Notes under the pieces: model-generated
What the model was told of the DNA's origin: nothing
What the model saw: the letters and a program-made list of their open reading frames with translations, nothing else
Databases searched by the model: none
Shown: in pieces, positions 25,863 through 34,161 of the stretch
Layout: each line of letters starts with the position of its first letter
Position numbering within the stretch: the stretch's first letter is position 1
Source of the DNA: Cyclobacteriaceae bacterium
Lineage (GTDB): Bacteria > Bacteroidota > Bacteroidia > Cytophagales > Cyclobacteriaceae
Assembly: GCA_016787565.1 (NCBI GenBank)
Contig: JAEUUG010000004.1
Coordinates: forward strand, 575,827-639,826
Reading direction: 5' to 3'
Length of the DNA: 64,000 nucleotides
Position numbers and translations under genes: made by a program

Positions 25863-26889
25863 CGACTCTGCTCTAGTTCGGCAGACGCTCACCGAGATTA
25901 TCAATTCCGATGCGCAGTTGGAAGTGGTGGGAACGGCAGCAGATCCATATTTCGCTGCGGAGAAGATAAAAAGTTTCATACCGGATGTCATCACATTGGA
26001 TGTTGAGATGCCCCGCATGGATGGCCTTACATTTTTGAAAACCCTGATGGCCCAATACCCCATTCCAGTGGTTATCATTTCCAGTTTAACACAACATGGC
26101 AGTCACCTCGCACTGCGTGCATTGGACTTGGGCGCTGTGGAGATCGTGGCCAAATCAGAAATTCGGAATACGCGTGAACATCTTGAGGAATCAACCATTC
26201 GGATAACCGATGCCATCAAGGCTGCATACATGGTTCCTGTCAAAAAGATGGGTGTAAAACCTCGTCCGGAACATGCAACAGTAGTCAAGCCTGAGCCGCA
26301 CGCGGAATCGCCCATTTATAAAACAACCGACAAAGTTATCGCCATTGGTGCATCAACAGGAGGTACAGAAGCACTGCGGTATTTTCTCCGTAACATGCCG
26401 GCTAATACACCGGGTATATTAATTACGCAGCACATGCCTCCGGGCTTTACCAAATCTTTTGCCGACCAGGTGAACACCATTTGTGAGATTACCGTGAAAG
26501 AGGCATCGGATGGAGAACGCATCATGCGCGGACATGCATACATCGCACCCGGTGGCCGACACATGGAGTTGTACAGAAGCGGAGCAAAATACTATATCAA
26601 AGTACGGGATGGTGAACTCGTGAACCGCCACAAACCTTCTGTGGAGGTACTTTTCAATTCCGTTGCCAAACATGCCGGGCAAAATGCTGTCGGAATCATC
26701 ATGACCGGTATGGGACGTGATGGAGCTGAAGGGCTATTGAACATGAAAAATGCAGGAGCACGAACCATAGCGCAGGATGAAAAGAGTTGTGTTGTATTTG
26801 GTATGCCCAAGGAAGCAATAAAACTTGGTGCTGCCGAGCACGTACTTTCATTGCAGGAAATGCCCAAACGGGTGATTGCCTATTTTTAG
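25831..26889 (+). CDS. cheB: Chemotaxis methylesterase/response regulator CheB
   Basis: A 352-residue two-domain protein that removes receptor methyl groups when phosphorylated. The receiver has LVIDDSALVRQ and the Asp in DVITLDVEMPRMDG. The esterase catalytic triad is Ser in IAIGASTGGTEAL, His in ITQHMPPGFT and Asp in IMTGMGRDGAEGL. It lies inside the chemotaxis operon and is followed 33 bp later by the LytS-type kinase. Confidence 0.96.
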   Translation: MKKLIKVLVIDDSALVRQTLTEIINSDAQLEVVGTAADPYFAAEKIKSFIPDVITLDVEMPRMDGLTFLKTLMAQYPIPVVIISSLTQHGSHLALRALDLGAVEIVAKSEIRNTREHLEESTIRITDAIKAAYMVPVKKMGVKPRPEHATVVKPEPHAESPIYKTTDKVIAIGASTGGTEALRYFLRNMPANTPGILITQHMPPGFTKSFADQVNTICEITVKEASDGERIMRGHAYIAPGGRHMELYRSGAKYYIKVRDGELVNRHKPSVEVLFNSVAKHAGQNAVGIIMTGMGRDGAEGLLNMKNAGARTIAQDEKSCVVFGMPKEAIKLGAAEHVLSLQEMPKRVIAYF

Positions 26890-26922
26890 GATATTCCTGA
26901 TCGCTAAATCCATTTTATTTTC

Positions 26923-29900
26923 ATGATATTAGCGAGAATGAGTTTCTTCAAAAGTATAATCGAGAGCGGAGTTTCCTGTACTTCATCGAAGTCAGAAAAG
27001 CGAAATGTTTTGCTGAGCAATTACATTGCTGTTATTGTGGCGCTCGCACCCATTGGATTGATGGTGGCCCGCTATCTTGTGGGCGATTCTTTTAGGAGTA
27101 ATAACCTGATTATTATTCCGGCCTGCAGCGTTCTTTTTTTGCTCCCCGTTTTTTGTAATCGACTTGGCTTCATTTATGTCAGTCGGTTTTTATTGTCGTG
27201 GATACCTTCTTATTGCATACTCGGAGTTGTACTGCTTAACCTGAAACAGGGTGGGCTAATTGAAACTTCTGATCTGGTTGGTATCCGTTTTTATTTTTTA
27301 GCCTTTGGATGCATACCGTTCTTAGTTTTTAATGTTCGTAAACCCGTGCGGTTGCTTCTGGCACTTACTGGGTCTTTGTTTCCGTTAATATTTTTTGATC
27401 CTATTCTAAACTTTTTTCAGATTGGATACCAGCAACTGGGCTTAACCGATACCGGCTATGAATTTAACCTGATTAGGATACTGATTTCCTTATTGATCAT
27501 CGGATTGGGTTTCTATTTTCTAAAATTCTTAATTGAAAAGAATGATGCACTGAATGAGTTGCTGGTAAAAGAACTGGAGGATAAAAATCATCTGATTCAA
27601 CAGCAAGCTGATAATGAAGTGCATCAATTAAACGATCAGCTTAAGGCAAATCTTCAGCACCTGAGCGAGCGCGAGTTTATTTTGAATCAGTCCCAGCGCA
27701 TTGCTAAAATAGGAAGTTGGGAGTATCGCATTGAAAATTCTTTTCTGTTTTGGTCTGACGAGATGTATAATATCTTCGGACTGGATAAGAGTTTTCCGGT
27801 GGCTTCTCAAAACCTTTCGGAAGCATTAGGCGAGGAGGGAAGCAACAGCATCAATGTAGCAACCACTAACTTATTAAAGACAGGTCAGCCCTATGATCTT
27901 ACAATTCGTACCCGAACACCGCTTGGCTATCGCAAATGGTTTCGTGTTTATGCTTTTCCAATTATTGAAAGGGAACAAGTGGTTGGTGTCAGGGGCATTT
28001 GCCATGACATTACTTTTTTTAAAGAGGCAGAAGAGAAGTTACGGGCTAGTGAGGCCAAGTTTTCTACGGCTTTTGAAAACAATCCGGATTTTATCATGCT
28101 GGTGCGGGAAACCGATTTGCTGGTAGTGGATGTAAATCAACGCATACGCGCTGTACTTGGATTTGAAAAGGCTGAAGTCATCGGACAATCAGCACGGAAA
28201 ATGGATTTGTTTCTTGATGAGGATGAGCGGCAGCAATTTATTCGGAGTTATGATGAGAAAGGTTATACCGAATACGAATGCACCTGGAAAAGAAAGGACG
28301 GCAGAGTCATTCAGGTACGCGTAACAGCCTTGCGCATGTCTATTGAAGGCGTGAACTACCGCATGTCTGTGGTGCAGGATATTACCGAACGAAAAGCGGC
28401 TGAAGAAAAATTTCTGAAGGCATTTGATCTGAGCCCCGACTTGATGGTAATCTTTCGCGAACGCGATTTAGTGGTTGTAGAATCGAATCGGAAATTGGAG
28501 GAAGTTTCAGGATTTACACGCGAGGAAGCGATAGGTTCCAGTGCAGCACAAAAGGGATTTGTGCTATGGGTGAGTCCGGAAGAACGTGAAGCCTTTTACC
28601 AAAATTACAACGTAAGCGGCTATACGTTTCAGGAATCGGAATTGAGAAGGAAAGACGGTTCAACCTTTTTTGCAACCGTATCTGCTCAGCGCATTCTTTT
28701 GTCGGATGAAAATCACATGATTGTAGTTGTTCGAGATATCAGTGAGCGCAAACGAGCTGAGCAGGAAAAGGAACGGGCCCGATACCTGTTGAATGAGCGC
28801 ATTAAAGAGCTGACAACATTATATCGCATAAGCCAGATTCTTCACGATGATCAAAAGCCTGTAGATGAGGTGTTGCAGTTGGTAGTTTCTATTTTACCGA
28901 TGGGATGGAAGTTTTCGGAGGTTGCTGCGGCAAGAATTAAAATCGATGAAATGGAGTTTATGACTCCAAATTTCGCATCCGGTTTCCAACTTATTCAGGC
29001 TGATTTTGTAACCCAGCATGGGCAACGCGGAATAATAGAGGTTACCTATCTGGACGATCGACCCTTGGAAGTTGAAGGACCGTTTCTGCAGGAAGAACGT
29101 AATCTGATTAACCTTGTAGCGGATATGATTCGTGTTTACCTCGATCATAAGCATGAAAAGGAAGCCCTGAGTAAATCGGAAGCCAACCTCAGTGCCACCA
29201 TAAATAATACCGAGGTATTGATTTGGTCAGTTGATCGAAGTTTTAAATTATTGATGTTCAATCAACCTTTTTTTGATTATATAAAGATTCATTATGGTGT
29301 GGAGATCCGATTGGGATCAAAAATTATTGAAAATCCAAGTGGACCAGAAGGTGAAGTACAAGCATGGTGGGAACAGAATTACATGAAATCACTTGCTGGG
29401 GAAATTACCACCCTGGATGAGACAAGATTCGGAATGGATTTCCAATATTCATTGAGCCCGATTATTGAAAATAGCAAGATTATTGGAGTAAGTGTATTTG
29501 CCGATAACGTAACCGAGCGAAAGGCACGCGACCGCGAGTTGGCAGAGGCGAATAAGAAAATTGGTGAACTTCGGTTGATGGCTCTGCGGTCGGTAATGAA
29601 TCCACATTTTATTTTTAATGTGCTAAACTCCATCCAGTTTTTTATTGCCAAGAATGACCGGTTGAATGCGATCAATTACCTTTCCATGTTTTCGAAATTG
29701 ATCCGGAGTATACTCACACACTCGGTGGACAATAAGATAAAATTAAGTGATGAGCTTGAATTGCTCCGGAATTATACACAGTTGGAGATGACTCGCTTTG
29801 AAAACAAGTTTGATTTTAGGTTGAATGTTGATGATCAGGTTGATGTCGATTCCATTGAAATTCCATCACTCTTAATTCAACCCTATGTTGAAAATGCCAT

Positions 29901-30186
29901 TCTTCACGGCCTGTATAACAAGCAGGAACGTGGAATGCTTACCATCAACGTACACGAGAAAGATGAAGCCATTATTTTCGAAATTGAAGACAATGGTATA
30001 GGACGTGAAGCTGCCCGAAAATTGCGCCAGCAAAATTTCCCAACACATAAGTCCATGGGAATTAAATTAACGGAAGAGCGTTTGAAATTAATTAATGAGC
30101 ATCGCAATGTGGCCGTTCAAATCCAGGATATCACCAACGGAACAGAACCATGTGGCACACGCATTACCATTTGGATTACGTATTGA
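26923..30186 (+). CDS. Multi-PAS membrane sensor kinase with LytS-type catalytic core
   Basis: A 1087-residue protein, starting at 26923 or at the in-frame ATG at 26938. Six or so transmembrane helices occupy residues 28-205 and are followed by a coiled coil. Three clear PAS domains, each closed by a D-I-[TS]-E/F-x-K-like element, lie at about 250-370, 375-490 and 490-610. A GAF-like region and a further PAS-like domain follow (to about 870). The core is His_kinase (LytS) type: NPHFIFNVLNSIQFFI, then LIQPYVENAILHGL and DNGIGREAARKLR. Such kinases usually pair with LytTR regulators, and one is encoded at 16134. It is last in the chemotaxis operon. Confidence 0.9.
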   Translation: MILARMSFFKSIIESGVSCTSSKSEKRNVLLSNYIAVIVALAPIGLMVARYLVGDSFRSNNLIIIPACSVLFLLPVFCNRLGFIYVSRFLLSWIPSYCILGVVLLNLKQGGLIETSDLVGIRFYFLAFGCIPFLVFNVRKPVRLLLALTGSLFPLIFFDPILNFFQIGYQQLGLTDTGYEFNLIRILISLLIIGLGFYFLKFLIEKNDALNELLVKELEDKNHLIQQQADNEVHQLNDQLKANLQHLSEREFILNQSQRIAKIGSWEYRIENSFLFWSDEMYNIFGLDKSFPVASQNLSEALGEEGSNSINVATTNLLKTGQPYDLTIRTRTPLGYRKWFRVYAFPIIEREQVVGVRGICHDITFFKEAEEKLRASEAKFSTAFENNPDFIMLVRETDLLVVDVNQRIRAVLGFEKAEVIGQSARKMDLFLDEDERQQFIRSYDEKGYTEYECTWKRKDGRVIQVRVTALRMSIEGVNYRMSVVQDITERKAAEEKFLKAFDLSPDLMVIFRERDLVVVESNRKLEEVSGFTREEAIGSSAAQKGFVLWVSPEEREAFYQNYNVSGYTFQESELRRKDGSTFFATVSAQRILLSDENHMIVVVRDISERKRAEQEKERARYLLNERIKELTTLYRISQILHDDQKPVDEVLQLVVSILPMGWKFSEVAAARIKIDEMEFMTPNFASGFQLIQADFVTQHGQRGIIEVTYLDDRPLEVEGPFLQEERNLINLVADMIRVYLDHKHEKEALSKSEANLSATINNTEVLIWSVDRSFKLLMFNQPFFDYIKIHYGVEIRLGSKIIENPSGPEGEVQAWWEQNYMKSLAGEITTLDETRFGMDFQYSLSPIIENSKIIGVSVFADNVTERKARDRELAEANKKIGELRLMALRSVMNPHFIFNVLNSIQFFIAKNDRLNAINYLSMFSKLIRSILTHSVDNKIKLSDELELLRNYTQLEMTRFENKFDFRLNVDDQVDVDSIEIPSLLIQPYVENAILHGLYNKQERGMLTINVHEKDEAIIFEIEDNGIGREAARKLRQQNFPTHKSMGIKLTEERLKLINEHRNVAVQIQDITNGTEPCGTRITIWITY

Positions 30187-30193
30187 TGGCAAT

Positions 30194-30226
30194 AAAAAAA
30201 TGCTTCCCTGCGCGAGCAGAGAAGCA
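30194..30226 (-). terminator. Hairpin terminator between convergent genes
   Basis: TGCTTCCCTGC pairs with GCAGAGAAGCA (10 of 11 pairs, loop GCGA) and is followed on the minus strand by seven T. It faces the minus-strand oxidoreductase operon, about 170 bp beyond its last stop codon. The plus-strand side lacks a good U-tract, so it may serve the kinase transcript only weakly. Confidence 0.65.
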
Positions 30227-30328
30227 ATGATGCAATTTTCATTGATTTACGATTTTATAATCTGATAGTCCGCAACGATAACCTAAACGTTATGCCGGCC
30301 CAAGAGCCGCATCCCATTCTGAATTGAG

Positions 30329-30350
30329 ATCGCGGGTCAAAGCTCGCGAT
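30329..30350. repeat. Short GC-rich extragenic palindrome
   Basis: ATCGCG and CGCGAT arms enclose GGTCAAAGCT; with inner pairs the stem reaches 8 bp. It lies in the 209-bp gap between convergent genes with no U-tract. The form resembles a single REP-like element. No second copy is evident in this window. Confidence 0.35.
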
Positions 30351-30395
30351 GACCTTTAGAAAGGGCTGCGTGGTATCTTTGCCGACTATCGTATT

Positions 30396-31817
30396 TTATA
30401 ATGTCCAACCTTTCCGGTAGTCACTACGCACAAACTGATTGGCTTCATCAAAGTTTGTTATTTTCATATTCTTGGCATCCCATAAAAGTTTCTTTCTTCC
30501 GGGATAACCACCTTTCTTATCGCGCATCGCATAGCTACGCAGCGCCAGGTTTCCCATCAACACAGCTTCTGTAAACGGACCTGCATATTCAAAAGGTGAA
30601 CTTAGTTCCATTTGCCCATAACCTTTGATGCAGGCATCTACCCATTGCGTATAATGACCTTCTTCACCACCTGGAATCCGTGGAATGGTTTGCTGGGGAA
30701 GTGTTACTTCTTTCATTCGTGCAGTAGGTAAAAGCACAGGAGCCTTACTGTAGTTGGCCATCAATTTACCTTTTGTTCCTTCGAAGATGTAGCCGTTGCC
30801 CCAATCACCCAATTCTTCTTCCGGTAATAATTCTTCAGGGCGTTGTGGTAATAGTCCGCCATCCATCCACGTAAATTTTATATCGCCCTTTCCATCCTTG
30901 CGGGGAAACTTTAAATGGATGATGGAAGAGGCTGGACAACTGTCAGCATAGTTGGCTTCTTTAAAAAATCCTTCCCAGGCAGTAGTAGTGCTGCACTCTA
31001 CCTCAGTAGGGTAATCAATCGGTAAAATCCGGAAGGCTGCATCCATAATATGACAAGCCATATCGCCCAGCGCTCCAGTACCAAACTGCCACCATCCGCG
31101 CCAGTTAAAAGGAAGATAGGAAGGATTGAAATCAATATGTTTTGATGGGCCCAGCCAGAGATCCCAATCCAGCTCTTTTGGAATGGCATGCTTTCCCGTA
31201 GGGGTGGGTATACCCTGTGGCCATACCGGACGGTTCGTCCAGGTAATAACAGCAGTAACATCACCAATTAAACCTGCATCAACCCATTCCTTTGCGGTAC
31301 GAACATGATCTGCGGAAGCAAATTGATTTCCCATCTGCGTTACCACTTTATATTTCTTTGCTGCTTCAGTGAGCATGCGTGCTTCATAGATATCGTGGGT
31401 AAGGGGCTTCTGTACATACACGTGCTTACCCCGTTGCATGGCAGCCATGGCAGCAACAGCGTGGGTGTGATCGGTTGTTGAAACAGAGACAGCATCAATG
31501 TTTTTGTTTTCCTTGTCGAGCATCTCGCGGAAATCGCGGTAGTATTTTGCTCCTGGAAAATTCTTTTTTGATTTCACCGCCATGCGATCGTCAACATCGC
31601 AGAGGAAAGAAATTTTGGCTTTACTGTTTTTGGCAAAGCCGGTCAAGTCGCTTTCACCTTTTCCGCCGACACCGATACCGGCAATATAGAGTGTGTCGCT
31701 TGGTGCGACAAATCCTTTTCCTAACACAAAGCGCGGAACGATGGTAAAGGCTGCCGCTGTTAGCCCTGCTGTTTTCAGGAAGTTTCTACGTGAAGTTGTG
31801 GACTGTATTTTCTTCAT
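30396..31817 (-). CDS. Tat-exported Gfo/Idh/MocA family oxidoreductase (paralogue A)
   Basis: A 473-residue NAD(P)-dependent sugar oxidoreductase-like protein. A twin-arginine signal (SRRNFLKTAGLTAAAF) sends it to the periplasm with its cofactor bound. The nucleotide-binding domain has AGIGVGGKGESDL and the conserved lysine sits in VYVQKPLTHDIYEA. The C-terminal dehydrogenase domain has the WRGWWQFGTGALGDMACH segment. It closely resembles the next gene upstream (same signal, motifs and length), so the two are a tandem duplication. It is last in the GMC operon. Substrate unknown; glycoside oxidation or cleavage through a 3-keto intermediate is plausible. Confidence 0.9.
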   Translation of the reverse strand: MKKIQSTTSRRNFLKTAGLTAAAFTIVPRFVLGKGFVAPSDTLYIAGIGVGGKGESDLTGFAKNSKAKISFLCDVDDRMAVKSKKNFPGAKYYRDFREMLDKENKNIDAVSVSTTDHTHAVAAMAAMQRGKHVYVQKPLTHDIYEARMLTEAAKKYKVVTQMGNQFASADHVRTAKEWVDAGLIGDVTAVITWTNRPVWPQGIPTPTGKHAIPKELDWDLWLGPSKHIDFNPSYLPFNWRGWWQFGTGALGDMACHIMDAAFRILPIDYPTEVECSTTTAWEGFFKEANYADSCPASSIIHLKFPRKDGKGDIKFTWMDGGLLPQRPEELLPEEELGDWGNGYIFEGTKGKLMANYSKAPVLLPTARMKEVTLPQQTIPRIPGGEEGHYTQWVDACIKGYGQMELSSPFEYAGPFTEAVLMGNLALRSYAMRDKKGGYPGRKKLLWDAKNMKITNFDEANQFVRSDYRKGWTL

Positions 31818-31941
31818 GGATGATGATGTATTTACGTGTTAAGGTTTATAATGTGCTTCTGTTGTAAAGTGTTTAAGTATTTATGTGTTTGAGTTTAAAA
31901 TCAGTCAACGCAACACAGGGACGCATAAACACCTGATCATA

Positions 31942-33366
31942 TTAGAGTTTCCATCCTGCACGATATTCGCGCTTTACAAATTGGTTGGCTTCATCGAAGT
32001 TGGTGATCTTCATATTTGCGCCATCCCACAACAATTTAATGTTACGTCCGGGATAGTCAAACTGGTTCGGATTGTTTTGGCGGGCTTTACGAATATCATG
32101 ACTGCGAATGGCCAGGTTACCCATTAAAATTGTTTCGGTCAATGGTCCTGCAATTTCAAATGGTGAACTCACTTCCATTTTTCCATATCCTGCCTGGCAG
32201 GCTTCAACCCATTGTCCGTAGTGTCCTTCAGCACCTCCGGGAACGCGCTTAATACTTTGAGGAATGGTTACTTCTTTATTTTTGGTAGTAGGTAGTAAGC
32301 TAGGTGCGGCACCGTATGTTCCGCACATCATTTTACCTTTCGTGCCAACGAAGATCACACCGTTTCCACCATCACCCATGCGTTCATTCGGTCCAAGTTC
32401 CTCCGGGCGTTCGGGCTGAATGCCGCCATCCATCCAATGCATCTTTACCGGAGACTTTCCATTTTGTCCGGGGAAGGTGAGAATCACATAGGAGGAAGGT
32501 GGACAACTATCGGGAAAGTAACCCCGTTTGAATTCATCAACATAAACACTTCCCACACTGGCTGTGACATCGGTAGGATAGTTTAGTCCCAGTACACGGA
32601 AAGGAGGTTCAATCAGGTGACAACCCATATCACCCAGCGCTCCGGTACCGTAATCCCACCAGCCGCGCCAGTTGAAGGGAACAATTTTTTCTACATAATC
32701 TTTGAAGGGTGCTGTGCCCAGCCATAAATCCCAATCCAGTTCTTTTGGAATTTCGGCTTTGGCCGATGACCACTCAATACCTTGGGGCCACACCGGACGA
32801 TTGGTCCATACATACACCGTATGCACATCGCCCAATAAACCGGCATTAAACCACTCCATCAATTGTCGAACACCATCACCTGATGCACCCTGGTTTCCCA
32901 TTTGTGTTACTACTTTATATTTTTTCGCAGCTTCCGTTAATGCACGTGCTTCGAAGATATCGTGTGTCAGCGGCTTTTGAACATACACATGTTTTCCAAG
33001 TTGCATGGCTGCCATGGCCTGCACAGCATGGTTATGGTCAGGTGTTGATACAGAAACCGCATCGATGTTCTTGTGCTCCTTTTCCAACATAGTGCGATAG
33101 TCTTTATAATACTTCGCTTTCGGAAAATTCTTTACTGATGTGGCGGCCCTGCGATCATCCACATCACATAAAAAAGCGATTTCAGCTTTTCCACTTTTCG
33201 CAAAACTCGCGATGTCACTCTCGCCTTTTCCGCCAGCACCAATACCGGCAACATAAAGCATGTCACTTGGGGCACGATAGCCTTTGCCCAATACAAAACG
33301 AGGTACAATGGTAAATGCTGCGGCAGCAACACCTGCTTGTTTGATAAATTTTCTTCTGGATGTCAT
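31942..33366 (-). CDS. Tat-exported Gfo/Idh/MocA family oxidoreductase (paralogue B)
   Basis: A 474-residue paralogue of the downstream gene. The twin-arginine signal is SRRKFIKQAGVAAAAF, the nucleotide loop is AGIGAGGKGESDIAS and the conserved lysine lies in VYVQKPLTHDIFEA. The WRGWWDYGTGALGDMGCH segment is shared with paralogue A. The C-terminus of both ends in a similar GW-(T/K)-L. The family usually works on sugars or inositols. Its position behind a GMC dehydrogenase suggests sequential redox steps on the same periplasmic substrate. Confidence 0.9.
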   Translation of the reverse strand: MTSRRKFIKQAGVAAAAFTIVPRFVLGKGYRAPSDMLYVAGIGAGGKGESDIASFAKSGKAEIAFLCDVDDRRAATSVKNFPKAKYYKDYRTMLEKEHKNIDAVSVSTPDHNHAVQAMAAMQLGKHVYVQKPLTHDIFEARALTEAAKKYKVVTQMGNQGASGDGVRQLMEWFNAGLLGDVHTVYVWTNRPVWPQGIEWSSAKAEIPKELDWDLWLGTAPFKDYVEKIVPFNWRGWWDYGTGALGDMGCHLIEPPFRVLGLNYPTDVTASVGSVYVDEFKRGYFPDSCPPSSYVILTFPGQNGKSPVKMHWMDGGIQPERPEELGPNERMGDGGNGVIFVGTKGKMMCGTYGAAPSLLPTTKNKEVTIPQSIKRVPGGAEGHYGQWVEACQAGYGKMEVSSPFEIAGPLTETILMGNLAIRSHDIRKARQNNPNQFDYPGRNIKLLWDGANMKITNFDEANQFVKREYRAGWKL

Positions 33367-33479
33367 TTTTAGTTAGCTAAAATTCTGAATGAAATTGTTT
33401 TTGTTTCGGTTCTTCGGTTTGCGTTGTACGTTACAGATTGCCGGTAAGAGGTGACTTGCAACCTGTACCTGAAACCAGT

Positions 33480-34136
33480 TTAGGCATCAAACTTCACACT
33501 CTCTGCCAGGGTTCTTGCATCGTACTTCACACCGTATTGGTCGAGTACATCCTGCGGAACACCATCCCATTGGTTTGGTCGGTTCCCGGCATATCCAAGA
33601 TCTTTTATTCCAATTTCACTGGTAAAGAATCCGCACGCGGTCAGGTCGCGCATCAGGTTAAAGAAGGCTACTCCTTGTTGCATTTCGGGTTTAGCTTTTT
33701 CGGGGAAAGCAATTTCATCGACCAGTTCAATTTGTTGCGAAGTTGTGCAGGAAGCAAAATCGGCATCAAAACGTTTCATGCATTGTATGTCAAGCCACTT
33801 CAATCCACCCCGTAGTGGAGTTTGATGACGCGGCATATCTTTCGCGATGAACTCGATAAACTCCGGCACCCTTGCATCGGTAGCGCTACCGGAAACTTCA
33901 TCTTTCGGAATAATAATATCCGACAGGATGCTGATGGTTTTCATTTCATGCGCATCAAAGAATTGTTCGCTGATTAGTTTTTGTTCGCGCACCAGTTCAT
34001 CCGGAGTTCTGTCAATTGTAAAAGCTTTTGGTGTTTCGCTTGGTGGAGCGGATTTTTCCGGACCACATGCTTGCAGTAATACTCCGGCACCAACGGAACC
34101 GACTGCCAGTGTTTTCAAATATTTTCTTCTGTCCAT
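33480..34136 (-). CDS. Gluconate 2-dehydrogenase subunit 3 family protein
   Basis: A 218-residue small subunit of a membrane-associated sugar dehydrogenase. Its N-terminus combines a twin-arginine motif (DRRKYLKTLAVGSVGAG) with a lipobox ending LLQACG, so it should be a Tat-exported lipoprotein. Subunits of this family carry the export signal for the flavin-containing large subunit, and here the large subunit is encoded 25 bp upstream without a signal of its own. Confidence 0.88.
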   Translation of the reverse strand: MDRRKYLKTLAVGSVGAGVLLQACGPEKSAPPSETPKAFTIDRTPDELVREQKLISEQFFDAHEMKTISILSDIIIPKDEVSGSATDARVPEFIEFIAKDMPRHQTPLRGGLKWLDIQCMKRFDADFASCTTSQQIELVDEIAFPEKAKPEMQQGVAFFNLMRDLTACGFFTSEIGIKDLGYAGNRPNQWDGVPQDVLDQYGVKYDARTLAESVKFDA

Positions 34137-34161
34137 AGTTCGTTATGGTTAAACCTGATAG

